DNA of 64,000 nucleotides from Mixophyes australis (lineage: Eukaryota > Chordata > Amphibia > Anura > Limnodynastidae), in assembly GCA_036250195.1 (NCBI GenBank), contig JAVHZZ010000002.1, forward strand, positions 365,202,124-365,266,123, read 5' to 3'. Each line of letters starts with the position of its first letter. Position 1 is the stretch's first letter. The notes beneath the pieces were generated by a model, which was given only the letters and a program-made list of their open reading frames with translations, was not told where the DNA came from and ran no database searches. A program made the position numbers and the translations under genes. This document shows positions 43,527-56,149 of this stretch, piece by piece.

Positions 43527-46500
43527 CCATTGCTACACTGTAGGGTCTCATCACTACTAACCAATACAGAGGGCCTTTCACGTACTCTGACCAATCAGAG
43601 TGAAGCCGCTTTATAATTGAGAAGAAGCTGACTGACCACACATGCGCACAATCAAACAGTAGCTCAATAGTGCCAAACATGTCATGATTCAAGGTGCTCC
43701 ACTTTGTAGTCTAATATTCAATGCAATGGATGTTTTCACTGTAATTTGTAAATTGAGTTATTTTTCAGATAAGATTATGACACATTCCCATAATTAAGTA
43801 GCAGCTTAACATCATTTAGCACCATCTTGACATTATATTAGGTACTCATGTTGAACAATTTTATGAAATAATTGATGTTGCTATGTGACATTAGTATAAT
43901 ATTCTGGCAAGTATCCATCTAACGCACATTCGCTTTTCAGTTTTTGTGCTATAATGGGATATCTGCTGGAAAACCATAATATTGCACATTAGTAGGTAAT
44001 ATCATATATGCTGAGTTACCATAAGTAGTACATTACATCAAACTATACATGAGGGACCAAAGAAAATAGTCAGCCAGATCCATTGATCGTTAGAACCTAG
44101 GCATCTGTACAAGGAACACTTCAGTGCATAAGATTTTAACTGCATTTGAGTTTTGTTTGAAGGATAGTTAGTGTCAGACTTGCAAACATGTGGATTATTG
44201 ATCTTGGATTGCAAGCTTAAATGTTTTTATCAAAAAATGAATTAATGCCTTACACTTTCATTTTGTAATACTAAGGGTAAGCTTCTATATACTCAACACT
44301 GCGATATCTGCACTCATCATATGATGGACAGAGACATGACTGGAGTATTTCAGTTGTCCCAGATGAGAGGAAAGATATAAATAAATCCCAACTGAACAAT
44401 ACTAGGGGCACACCGACCAAACCAAATATGAGAAAAAAAAAAGAATGACATCCCAGCACCCGAACTTAGTGTAAGATAATAACTCAGTTGTGCATGGTAC
44501 CATGATAAGTGTATAAAGCATAAAGCTATTGTTTGTTCCAAGTAAGTGGATTTATGACTATACACCAAGTCAAACTAGGTATCAAAGTGTTGAACAGACT
44601 CTAGTTCACAAAAGAAGGGACGATTACATTAATTGGCTAAACAATGTTAATGTAAAAATTTAATACATTTATTAATGTAAAAATGTATTAGTGTAATTGA
44701 ATATTGAATCAGCTGATTGAAGCATGAGACCAAGTCATACATTTACTTTCATTAAGTGATCTTTTTGTTAATCTGCAGGCAACTAATTGTTTTTTTTATC
44801 TATATCTAATTAAAAAGTCAGTAGATAATTGTTTTGCTTGTAAAATGTTATAAGCATTTTGAAAGGCAGCTGCTTTAACTGTCAGGTTAAGGTGCTGTGA
44901 ATGAATTATTTCCAGTTTTGTAACACCATCAAAGTGCATATGTACATACTGAGATTGTTATGCATTATGCTTGACAAAGGCCATAGGAGTGATTGAAAGC
45001 TTTTGCTTCACTTACTATTTTAATATACATGGACAAACTGAATTCTCCTTTTGCAAGTCCGAGTGCTGCAATGTCTTACATAGCATGGAATTTATACATT
45101 TCTTTGGACTTCTTAGAGCTCATACCAATTAGCATTAGGCTGTCAATATTGAAGGAGTTAAGCTCAAGAGGGTTGTTAGCATTTGGTTGCTGCAGGGGAT
45201 GAATATTGTGGGAGGTTTGGTTAGGGTTAAAGGGGGAGACGCTCCTGTGGTTCAGTTCACTGAACAATTTGTGGACTATTAATCTATTTTGAGTATATTG
45301 ATTCACAAATATTTTGTAGTTATTCTAGTATTCTTTATAATGTAGTTCTATTTATTAAGTATAACTATAATTACTTTTCAATCCAAATCGATTGTTGTCA
45401 TTAACATATCAGCTTTTCTGTCTGTCTCCTGAGTACAGTAATGAAGTTAGACATTAGTTAAGTTAAATGTGAACTTACTTGAAGTCTATTAAGATCACTG
45501 TATCCTATGGTGTCAGCATAATTTGGCCAAAGTCAGAGAATTTAGCCATTATAAATAATGTTTGTATGGTCACCATAAAAATGTTACTCTGTTAATGATA
45601 TGTGTGTGGTGAAGGTAATGGCATGACCCTTTTTCATACCCTCACTTGGGACAAAGCTTATCCTCTTCCCCAAATTCTCTATTTTTTATGTTAAACCACC
45701 TCACAATTTCACTTGATTACAACTTACATTTATCAGCAATTCCTCTCCGGCAGAAAATTTGAGTACTAGTGAGGAATATCAGGTAGAGGTGTATAGTGGA
45801 TCGATCTTATGCATGGTGGTCTGTTTGTGAACCGGATTACTTCAAATGGGCCTGTCTGTCTTTTGTGTATATACATTATATGTGTAAAAATCCAGTATCA
45901 CAGAATAAAATTAATCATTAGATAAACAAAAACAATAATATGTTGACTGCCTGCAGTGGAGGCAGCCATTTTGTGACCTGAATCAATAGTAGTAGAAAGT
46001 TGCCTATCAATCAATTCACTAGGAAAAACTGAGGTAATTTGTAGTAGTACCTCATGCCTCAGTGATTTCATTAGTTTAATTTAAAATCATAGATTAAATT
46101 TGCATGATTATTGGAGACAAGTACAGTTGAATTTAATTCATACAGGTATTGCAAGCAGCATCTTCAAAAAGCTTTCTAAAGCATCACAAAACAATATTAT
46201 TTTGAACAGAGGTTATCCCTAGACTTTGCTTTTGACTCTCAGTGCCCATGATTGTTCAGAAAACAGGGCAGTCTCCAATATTGTAAATTGCAGACTGCAA
46301 AAATAATTTTTCAGCTGGTAACAGGATTTTGAGAAGAGCAAAGGAAGTGAAGTGGAAATAAACCCATATGGCATAAAAATTACACTGCTTTTCTAACCCC
46401 TTCCTATTATAATTTCCAGCCTTTTAGAAATGATTTAGCTATGTGCTGCTCTTATTCTAAGACATCACTTATCTTTTTCCCCCAATAATTCAACTTCCTT

Positions 46501-47360
46501 TGTCCTCAGCTTATAGGAGCTTTAAAAAATGATATAATAAAGGAATGTACTGAATGAACTTCTGTAAAACACCTTTATTGCTGGGCGCAAAAAATCAAGG
46601 ACATTTTATACAAAATGGATTGTGAAAATCTTGCTGCCTTAAAATGTACATGGGTAAGCATGGTTAGACTCACTTATCTGTAGTTTGTGCAAATTTAACT
46701 AAGAGCTGAAATATTTAATTGATTTTTTTCCCATGCTCCAGATGAATACGTTGGCATATTTTGCATACTTACGCACTTACTCACTGAAAATCCAAAATCT
46801 AAGTCTATGGATTGTTTTTTAGCATACAGTTCATGCAGTTTAACACAGTGTTCTACACAGAACTACTAAATGAATTCGATGTGCAATGCAAAAAAATTGA
46901 TGGTTTCTCAATTTATTTCAAGATGAATGCCTTTCAAGATGAGTACCTATGCTCTCAAATTTGAAGTGAGCCTGTGTGTTTGCAGGGAGGCTTAAAAATT
47001 TCAACAGGAGTGCTGTGCAAAAGTGTAAAAGTCACATAAAAAACAATGCCACATTATTTAGAGCATGGTCAAAACCTTGTACTTTGTGCTTTTAAACAAA
47101 ACATTCATTGTTCATGTTTTCAAAGCTTCCCCACAGCATAATGTACCAGGTTTTTAATGAGCATTAATCCCATTGTATTTTTACCCAGGCTACACTGAAA
47201 TTAAGGCAAAGTAAAGCGTAAGAAATGCTTGGCAGAAAGCGGTTATGTATGGGGAAAATTGTTCTTCTGGACATGGCAGTAGGAGGAGACAGTCCTGTGA
47301 CATTTTGTGTGCCTGCACCTCATATAAGACTGGGATGTGAAAGATTGTTTTTTATTATTC
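43527..47360. other. AT-rich non-coding DNA, 3.8 kb without recognisable repeats
   Basis: The longest stretch here in which I recognise neither a gene nor a transposon. Frames are all under 85 codons and lack motifs. It may be old intronic or intergenic DNA. Confidence 0.5.
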
Positions 47361-47363
47361 TTA

Positions 47364-47586
47364 GGGGCATATTCAATTTTCAGCGGAAACGCCGAAAATT
47401 TCACGGTCCATGCACGATTACCATTATTACGGTAATCGTGCGTGGAAAAGCAGTTAATACGGTAATTTACTCGCTGGATTTCATCTCGCAGCTCCCTGAG
47501 CCACGAGCTGAAGTCCAGCTACATTTTACCGTATTAACTGTAATAGTTTTAACGCCGCGGGACTTCTTAACAATTGAATACGCCCC
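47364..47586. mobile_element. Harbinger-like MITE M2a (223 bp)
   Basis: The ends GGGGCATATTCAATTTTCAG and ACAATTGAATACGCCCC are inverted. TTA lies at both edges (47361-47363 and 47587-47589). The interior is a long imperfect palindrome with ACGGTAAT/ATTACCGT words. TTA fits the TWA target of Harbinger transposases. The 121-codon frame at 47225-47590 runs through it and is spurious. Confidence 0.85.
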
Positions 47587-47589
47587 TTA

Positions 47590-47821
47590 GGGGGGTATTC
47601 AATTGTAAGCGAGATCGGTGAAATACTCGCGCTCGAAAAATATTACCGTTAATACGGTAATTACTCGCTGAATTTCAGCTCGCAGCTCCCTGAGCTGCGA
47701 GCTGAAATCCAGCGAGTAAATTACCGTATTAACGGTATTTACGCGCAATATTACCGTATTAACGGTAATATTTTTCGAGTGCGAGTATTTCACCGATCTC
47801 GCTCACAATTGAATACCCCCC
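47590..47821. mobile_element. Harbinger-like MITE M2b (232 bp), directly adjacent
   Basis: The ends GGGGGGTATTCAATTGTAAG and CACAATTGAATACCCCCC are inverted over at least 30 bp, continuing as GCGAGATCGGTGAAATACTC and its complement, so it is almost a perfect fold-back. It shares the TTA at 47587-47589 with M2a and has TTA at 47822-47824. It has the same family ends as M2a but a distinct interior half. Confidence 0.9.
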
Positions 47822-47824
47822 TTA

Positions 47825-49380
47825 GTGTCTACGCTGTCCATTGTATTGGTATATTTTAGAATTCTCAACGTTTAAATATACAACATTATTATGCAAATAT
47901 ATTATTTGTGCAAAAGCATGCATCTAGCACCCTTGTTTAACCTGAATTAACCCGTTCTGGGTCCAGTTTTTCTGCAACTGGGGTAGAGGGACTTGTGGAA
48001 TAGCTAGAGAACAAGAGAGTGTCCAAGGAAGTCCATCCATATTTCTAATTAAATATGGAAAGAAAAACACTTTGTTATATTCATTTTATTATAAAATATA
48101 TCTTAGCATTACTTTAAAACTATCAAAAGATCCTAGTTTTTTGTTTTGATGTTCTCACTCCTACGTTAAGAAAGTTCGCTTCAGTCATTACATTTGATCA
48201 CTAATTAAACAATCCATTTAAGGGAAGTGCTTCAAACCATTTCTGCTATATAACCAACTTTAAAAATATGGTAAGGCAGACACATTGTGCGATATATTAA
48301 TAGTTTTTTTAATGTAAACTGCTCTGGGAACATATTCCACTCCAATCCATTAGCGAGAGAAATAAATTAACTGCAGGAGCTAATGGCATGGTGCAGTATA
48401 AATATTTACATTAGTGTATGACTACATATTTTTATTAGTAGGTCACACAATCTCTTCCATGCTGTATGTTTTCCCATTATTATTAGAAATTAATGTGGAA
48501 TAATTCCCCAGGTAGTTAGAGAGTTTAACTGCAATGCAGAGCAAGGAAGTAGCGGCTTATGCTGTGCTAAACTGATTCCAAATTTATTTCAAGGTTCTAA
48601 TGGTTTGTGGTTTAGAAATGTTTGGGGTTGTATTCTAGCATTTATAGATTACTTCTGTAAATCTTCATTCTGAATTGATATTACACGCTGTGGTCAAAAA
48701 TGTTGAAGACTACACACTTGTGTGAACGGGGGGAGCTTACTACAAACAGCACCTCATTTTTAGGTACATTACATTAAGATGTCAACTCCTATTTAATTCA
48801 ATCTGAAGTTGGTCATGTCCATGAAGTCTGTTTTTTCATGCATTTTTGAAATGCATACGGTAAGTTTTGGTGACGATGGAGGATAATACACCAAGGACAA
48901 GATGGATAGTGTATGTGACAGTTTGGGGGTTCATAAATACCTGCTTTAGCTCCCAGTTGATTTGCCTTCAAGTTTGTCATAACAGTGTCTAACCTTGGGT
49001 GTTAAGACTTATACCACAAAATCCCATTTGGCTGCAGTGAAACTGAGAGATACTGAGTGAGCTAACAGTGGGGTGTAAAGTTAGTCTGCTTTCCTATAGG
49101 GTGCCTCCCCAGAACCCAGTGAATGCCATGAGGATCTGGAGAGATTCTAAACATGTGAGAGCTTGATGTGAAAGACTGATGCACAGTGCTGTAAACCTGA
49201 CCGGTTGGAAATCAAGCAGTGAGGGCTGGAAGATTAGCAGCAGAGGCATGTGATTCAAGTGGAATCTTGCATATCCTCACGTAATAGCGAGCAGTAAAAG
49301 TCCACAAAGTCAGCTCAAACAGCAGAAACAATAGCATAACTTATTCACTTCAACACTGCAGGTAAATAAAATAGATAACA
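47825..49380. other. Non-coding DNA
   Basis: No gene or repeat recognised. Confidence 0.5.
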
Positions 49381-49382
49381 GT

Positions 49383-50485
49383 TTACTCTTTATAGCAGGC
49401 ATGTAACACACCTTTGTCACATCTTTCTGACCGTCTAAGTGCTAATTCAGTTACATCACTCTCGGAGGAGTGAGGAGTAGGGGCATTGGTGGTATCTACC
49501 TTGGCCTCCACATACATTGCTAACCCCGGAGCTTTTCTACTGCCAGCTCTCGTGGTAGTTGGCCCACACTTAAAAGTGATTAAGATAATAGGGTCATTAA
49601 AGGGATTATGTCCAAGGGTTCCCATCCCTCTGTCATGGTTGAATCTTCTGCCAGTGGTTTTGGACTCGCAGCAGTAAATGGCTTGATCTTAACTCTAGGC
49701 CCGACACTCAGCTTCCCATCACCCTCTCGTTGGATTTGGTATGTGTTGACTTCTGAAGTAGGGATACTGATTACTTTATAAGGAACACCTTCCCACATAT
49801 CCCCCAGTTTATTGTGGCGATGAATCTTTTTATTCCACACTCATCTCCCACTAGTAATGGCATAGTTTTTGCGTTGATGTTGTAGTGAAAGTTACAGTGG
49901 TAATGGCTTTTGGTGACTGTTGTATCTGAGTTCCAACCCCCTGATTTTCTTTGTCATCTTCATTTCCGTCTTTTCTGGGTAGCATCAGATGAGGTGGTCC
50001 TCTGTGGAATCTTGACCTGAAACTTCTATACATGTTCTTTAGCACTGATCTACCTTGTTCTCTGACACGTTGACTGACTGGGCTCTCCACCACTTCACTC
50101 TATACTGGGGCAACATTAGAATACTGTATTCTGTGCCCATATGGTCTCTTTACGTAGCATGGTGACTAGAGACACTTCCGCTGAGGGTTTTGGCTTGTGG
50201 CACACTTTTAATTTCTTCTGGCTTCTCTTCATCAGTTTCACTGTTTTGGTTGTATTACTGGTAGTTTTGTGGAGGACCTCTGTGATATGGATAGTGCCTA
50301 TAACGACTACGGTCTGTTGCATATTTACTACCTTGGACTGAAGCACCACCAGGACCAGTTACATTAGCTGCCTCTGCATCCTTCTTCCCTTCTATTACAT
50401 CAAACACTACAGTCTTTATGTCTCCCACACTGCGTAGATACTTTGGTGAGTTGTTCTTCTTAATAACAGTCTGTTGTACAAGCAC
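49383..50485 (-). pseudogene. Gypsy/LTR retrotransposon remnant G3
   Basis: On the minus strand the frame at 49840-49580 gives HRHNKLGDMWEGVPYKVISI and NTYQIQREGDGKLSVGPRVK, which matches the integrase C-terminal GPY/F-like module of Gypsy elements (pattern K.KL.D.WE..PY.V). Upstream frames (50485-49851) are rich in Gly, Gln and Thr ([18 protein letters not shown]), which could be the basic C-terminal part of Gag; this is weaker. If both belong together, protease, RT and most of integrase are deleted. No LTR was recognised. Confidence 0.5.
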
Positions 50486-50599
50486 ATCTTCCTTGAAACG
50501 GAGGTTAGATATATTTAATGTGTTTCCTCCCCTACATGGACTTTTTGATTGATGGAAATGGAGGAGATGCTAAGGAGAATATAGTACTTAAGAGACAAT

Positions 50600-50890
50600 G
50601 AAATATGATGGTGTCAACCCCTTTGAGCAAGTCCTAAGAGATGAAACTCGTCAGGGAATGACTAATTGGCTGATCGGATGATTTGCAGCCCAAACCGGAA
50701 GTTGTGCACACAAACCGGAAGTACACATGAGTTCCAGGATAACGAGGTGGAACGCATGCTAAGGGAATCAGTGATTTGAGGTATGCTCCAGACACCCTCA
50801 CAGAATACAAATTAACAACTGCATGCATGGGACTGATTTCACCACCAAAGATTTAAACAACTATTGGTAACTATAAAGTGGATTTTTCAT
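50600..50890 (+). repeat. Possible Penelope-like terminal repeat remnant
   Basis: The phrase AAGAGATGAAACTCGTCAGGG looks like a decayed form of the GACGAAACGCGTCAGG motif common in Penelope-like terminal repeats with hammerhead ribozymes, followed by AACCGGAAGT words. The upstream CTGATGA core box is not intact (CTTTGA at 50621-50626). Evidence is thin. Confidence 0.3.
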
Positions 50891-53800
50891 GGGATACAAG
50901 CGTTGAATGTTTGGACTGAAACATTTCTTATGTGTTCTTTTTATACAGGCTTGGACTTTTTCTAATATGAATATTTATTTTGGAAGCATGATAACACTGG
51001 TTTTATTTTTTATCTCAGGAATTATTTATATTTATATGCATTTGTTTTTTTTACAAATTTATATGGTTTTATCCTTTATCTGAGGCAATATTTATATTTA
51101 TAAGCATTTGGTTTTTATATGAATTTATCTATATGTGATTGGAATATTTTTATTATTGAGTACATATGGAAGATTTTATTGTTTAATAAAATTAATGGGT
51201 ACATAGAATGCTGTGAGCCTTTTATTCTTAGAATTGTATGTATCTATAGATTTTATCCAGAACTATACACCCAATTTTTTATATCAATTGCTGTGGTTTA
51301 AAGTGGGCGTAGCGCTAGAATTTGTTATTAACATCTTTCTTGGTGTCATTCCTGTTTATAAATCCATAGTCATTGCACACATTAAACCATTTGACAGTGC
51401 ACAAACCACAATCTCTGTTGGAAACCCATATGTATTACTTACCCAGCTACGGTTCCACACAGTCTATTTGTGTGTTAGACAATACATTTTCCTGTTCCTG
51501 TGTCCTAGTGCCTTACCTGTACTATCCGGTGTCACCGTCCTGCTCCACAGTGTCCTAGTGTCCTGCAGTATCAGGGTATAACATATGAATGTGGTCCATC
51601 ACAGCTAAAATTCTTCTCCAACACACTGATAGACAGTGTGGAACTGTAGAAGGGTAAGTAATACATATGGGTCTCCAACAGAGATTGTGATTTACATCTT
51701 AGTATCAGCAGAGATCTGGGATCTGTACAGTTAACCCAACATGCTGTGAGTCTGGGGACTATATAGTAGAGACTCCAAAGAGTAGTTGTGCTCTGCATTA
51801 TACATCTACCAGATAGTTAGGGATCTGCACTGTAACACCACCAGAGATGTAGGGTGGATACATTGTAAAATCTGTAGAGAATAAGGGGAATTGTATTAAC
51901 ATCAGAAACATGGGGGTCTGCATTTTATCGTGGCCTCTGGAACAGGTTTGACATTGAACAGTAGTCACTAGTATGCATTGTGTTGACTAGTAGTCATGAG
52001 AATGCTGACTGTATTGTACAATGGTTACTAGAATGATGTCTGTATTACATATTGTTTATTAAGATGCTCTCTGTACTGTATATAAGTCATTAAGATGCTT
52101 TATGTATTGTGCATTGGTTATAAAGATGTTATGTGTATCGCATAGAGGTCTCTTTAATCCTCTTGATTATTTCTTTATATCAGTCTCTACAAAGTTCTTT
52201 GTTTTCCTTTGTGGATGACGATTTCATTGCCATTTAGATACAAATTTTAAAATAATTTTATGTTTAAGGCTTATTATATATATTTTCAGGAGCATTTAAA
52301 GTATATTTACTTATCAGACATTTTCAAAGTGTTCTCATGTCTCATATGATTAAGTAATGAGTATATTTTTTATGCTAGCTTTTCTTTTCAACAGGGCAAT
52401 ATTCATTCTAATTGTAGATATACTTGTATTATTAAAAATAAAACAAACATGACATAGTACTAATTAAGAAGTGGCTGGTGTGTGCATGTAAAAAAACCCT
52501 ACACTTAATTTACCTCTGAGTAATTTATTAATTAGCTGTTGTTCGTGCACATTATTTCAGTTTTTGTGAAAAGACGTCTTATTATAACTGAATATTTGTT
52601 AATACAAATCTCAAGGGATTCAGAACATAGAGCGAAGATTCAATATAGCAAATACAGTAAAATAATATATTTTGATAACTCACTTCATCAATATGACTGA
52701 TAAATTATTAATTATTTTTTGTACATATAAATATGGCTACAGTAAAATGTGACAATAAAATTATTTGTAAGTTTAATATCTTTTAAATTATAAACAGAAA
52801 TATGATGTTGCTATCTGTCATGCAGTAACAGGACAGTACTAATAGGGCTAGAGAAATGGATAAAGCTGACTTTAATCCCTGTTCTGCTTGGTTGGTGATC
52901 TCGTAATGACCCAGCCTGAAGCAGTGTATTGATTACTTAGAAAGCTGATTTGGTATATTCAGTTTAATTCAAACTACAAAATACAATTTCTGCTGAGACC
53001 ACATGAAAGGTTAGCCAAAATGCTCTGTAAACTCTACTGCATGACAGCTTTATGATAACTGCCAAAGGATCAGTGGAAGTCCTTTTCGAAATATCAGAGG
53101 ATGGAAAGGTCAAAAGCCTTTGTGCTTTAAAATTCAGTGGTATTATTGATGTCAATAAAGTCCTATGGGAATAGAGGAAGAGTTGGCAATTTTGAGATTT
53201 TTTTAAAAAAAAAAAAAAGTCTTAACAGAGTTAACCAGATTCAATAGTTCATTGGTAAATTAAGGTTTGCTGCAATATATCACGTTAGTGCATTTAGGGA
53301 TTATGCAGACGAAGCATGACATTTACTTTGGAATATAAAATAGCAAACAAGTTCATGTGCAATTTTTCTTCCAGAGACACATTTTCAAATATGATATATA
53401 TAATCTGACTCTATTGAAGAGAGTATTAGCGATAGTAGAAATACAATATTTATAACAGATATAAACTATTTGGCATATTTTGCCTAATGTTCTGTGAGAG
53501 TAGACTCTGTAGAAGTAGTGTAGTACCACTCAGTGGAGCAGGATTGGTTAGCTGAATAAGCACAGCTCCCATGCAGCAGGCCCCATAATCTCCATGGGCC
53601 ATGCCCTTTTGTGTTTTGGTACCTTGTTGTCTCACCTGTTGCTGTTTTATCCTGACTCTGACCTTGTACTTGCCTGATGACTCTATCTGGTGTTGAGCAA
53701 CTTAGTCAGATCTACCCAGTTAGTCTTCCAAAACATTAAACACATTTAACCTCGGGGCAACTGAGTACCTGTAAGCATATTTATAGAGAATAAGGGGCTT

Positions 53801-54590
53801 CTACTGTGTTCTTTTGTAGTAAGTGACTCCAAAACTACAATGCATAAAACTTGTGTCTTATGTACAGAATTTAATATTAGCAGACATGATTATATTAATA
53901 TTACGTTATTGTTAATTCAAGTAGCCATATAACATTCAGGCTAAGGGTCTTGATGGTATTGCATTTGAGGCAGAATATGAAGGTCTAGGTGATTTTTTAG
54001 GGAGTTTTTGCATGGAAGCGGATGGTACCATGGCTAATGAGGCATGTTCTGCCATGTGTCACTTTCCCCAAAAATATTAGACCGCTAAATTTCTGCTGAA
54101 TGCTGTAGTGGTCTAGAGTTCTCCTTTAATAAACTCTGACTGAAGTTGTCCTTTAAAAATATCAGAGAGACAAAGATCTACTAAACAATGTTATCATCAA
54201 GGGAAAATGTACACAGCAAATATTTGATTTGTTAATTAAAGCATTGGTTTAACAAAGTCAATTACTTTTCTAAGTTATTTTTAATTTGTATGCAGAATAG
54301 TAACTGTCTGGTTTTTTTTTTCAGATCACACTGGCAGCTGCAACTGAAAAAAACAAAGAAAACAGCTCATTCCACTGAGTTCATCCTCAGTCTGGCAAAT
54401 TAAGTGATTTTAAACTCAAAACAGCACAGTATATACAGAGAAGACTTGGATTTTTTCCCACGCCTATCGGTAAATAACATCCGGAAAGTATTACTAACAG
54501 TATAGCAATAAAACAATGTTAAATCAAACATAACATCTTTATAACAAATGCACAATACATAAATCAAATGTTACTAACTAGCTACACAAT
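50891..54590. other. AT-rich non-coding DNA with an inverted repeat
   Basis: No gene recognised. An inverted pair lies at about 51405-51480 and 51617-51695: CACAATCTCTGTTGGAAACC in the first, its complement GTCTCCAACAGAGATTGTG in the second, with the TATGTATTACTTACCC block between them also inverted. A weak 35-45 bp repeat (TTACTAGAATGAT..CTGTATT) occurs at 51950-52140. Confidence 0.5.
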
Positions 54591-54949
54591 GGAAAAAAAG
54601 CTGAGGCATACAATTCTATATCCTCCCCCTCTCTCTCTCTATATATATCACAATTTAATGTCCAGCCTTTATTGTACTTATTATCAGAATATTACCATAG
54701 AATTACTGGGTAGCTAAAGAGTCCTGAGTTATTTGATGGGCAATTAAGTCGTTTAGGACAAAAAATGTCCAAAAGGGGCATATCACCTCTCATTTTAATC
54801 AATTACTTCAAATGGACAGTATTATCAACAGTATGTGCTGTTGTTGTGTTTAAACATAGCATTAATCAGAATATGCTTATCATATCTATTATACTTGGGT
54901 AATAGATTGCACTATTGTATATGATTATTCTTTTATTTTTGAAGCCGAG

Positions 54950-55617
54950 ACTGGTATTGTCAGCTTTTTTTTCCTAAGTCTCAAAACCATCCTTAACTGG
55001 GATGGTGGTTTCCCTCACTGGTGTCATTCTGACAAAAGTCTGCTGTGCTATTTGTGACGTGAACAATAAAAAGCACAGCTTTCCAGTAAGAAGTTGTTTG
55101 TGTCTGTCATCTGACCAATGTCAGTATCACATTGGTGTCATCATGTGATTACAAAGGACACCCAGATCCTACTTTCCACCCAACTAATTATATGCTATAT
55201 TGGTGAGTGAAATGTCCTCCATACCACTATCAATTAACAAACTGTTATAAAGTTGAAGTGGGGTAAAATTGCTGTGTTGTAATAAAAGTAATACACCTGT
55301 GAACTGTGTAGCAGCTGTCTGTTTAGAAAAGAAAACAAATGTTTTAAAAATTGCTGGTTATTGTTGTGTCCCACCTGCTGATTTATTAAGCTTTGAGTTG
55401 GCTGTGGTCCTAAAAGCTTTGCTATTTGCCTGTGTGGAATGCTAAAGCAACTGTTGATTTTGCACAGAAAGCAAAAGTTTTAAAAAACTGCTGATTATTG
55501 TAGTGCCACACATGCTGTTTCGCAAAGTTGTGAGTTGGGTGTGGTCCATATAAAAAGTTTTGTTATTTGCCTTAGTATTCACAAAGGGAAGCAAGATTCC
55601 AGCCAGCCCAAACTTCT
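54950..55617 (+). mobile_element. Gypsy G4 leader and probable LTR end
   Basis: AACAATAAAAAGCACAGCTT near 55060 looks like a polyadenylation-signal region of an LTR. Downstream, 55270-55560 holds two imperfect tandem copies of about 150 bp (GTTTTAAAAA.TGCTG.TTATTG, then GAGTTGG.TGTGGTCC, then GTTATTTGCCT). The leader ends with GGGAAGCAAGATTCC just before the gag start, like the GGGAAGCAAAGTTTCC before gag of G2. LTR ends were not determined. Confidence 0.5.
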
Positions 55618-55827
55618 GTGGTAATGGAAGATGTAATTAGAGCCTTTACGAAAGTGGCAGAAGCACAGGAGTATAATATCCATCTTTTCTGTGAGGTGAT
55701 TGCTCAGGGAAGACGAGACAGGGAGGCTCCAGCTGCACCCAAGCTGCTGAAATTAACTTCTGATGATGATGATTTAGAAGCATATCTGGTAGCATTTCAG
55801 CGTGCTGCTACACGAGTCAGTGGTTGA
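55618..55827 (+). pseudogene. Gypsy G4 gag N-terminus, truncated
   Basis: The frame starts MVMEDVIRAFTKVAEAQEYN and includes KLTSDDDDLEAYLVAFQRAA, a phrase typical of Gmr1-like and related Gypsy Gag proteins just upstream of the SCAN-like domain (pattern LT..DD.E.YL..FER.A). The second codon methionine (MEDVI) is the more likely start. The frame ends after 69 codons and the SCAN-like part does not follow. Confidence 0.65.
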
Positions 55828-55950
55828 GGCCCAAATGGTATCATAACTGTAGACTGTCCAAGGATGTGCCAGTTCGTGCTTAGCTTACTGAACTTTGTAA
55901 AACATTTAAAAAGTGGTTGCACTAAAAGTGTACTCTGACTGCCAAAAATG

Positions 55951-56145
55951 GGGGACATTTATGAAAATGTTTTATAGATAATTGTGTAGAAAAGGAGGTG
56001 TTGCCTATAGCAACCAATCAAAACTTAACTTTTATTTTTCTAGTACAATTTATAAAATAAATGGAAACTTTGGAGTGGTTGTCATGGGCAACACCACATT
56101 GTATACACAATTGCCTTTTGAACAGTACATTTTATAATTATCCCC
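55951..56145. mobile_element. Fold-back MITE with GGGGA ends
   Basis: The ends GGGGACATTTATGAAAATG and TTTTATAATTATCCCC are imperfect inverted repeats. The interior arms hold GTGTTGCCTATAGCAACC and GGTTGTCATGGGCAACACC, also inverted. AATG flanks each end (55947-55950 and 56146-56149). The GGTTGC.AT.GGCAAC word is shared with M1 but the termini differ. Confidence 0.7.
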
Positions 56146-56149
56146 AATG

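Noticed and set aside
47225..47793. 121-codon plus-strand and 64-codon minus-strand frames
   Set aside because: They run through two palindromic MITEs, which give similar frames on both strands.
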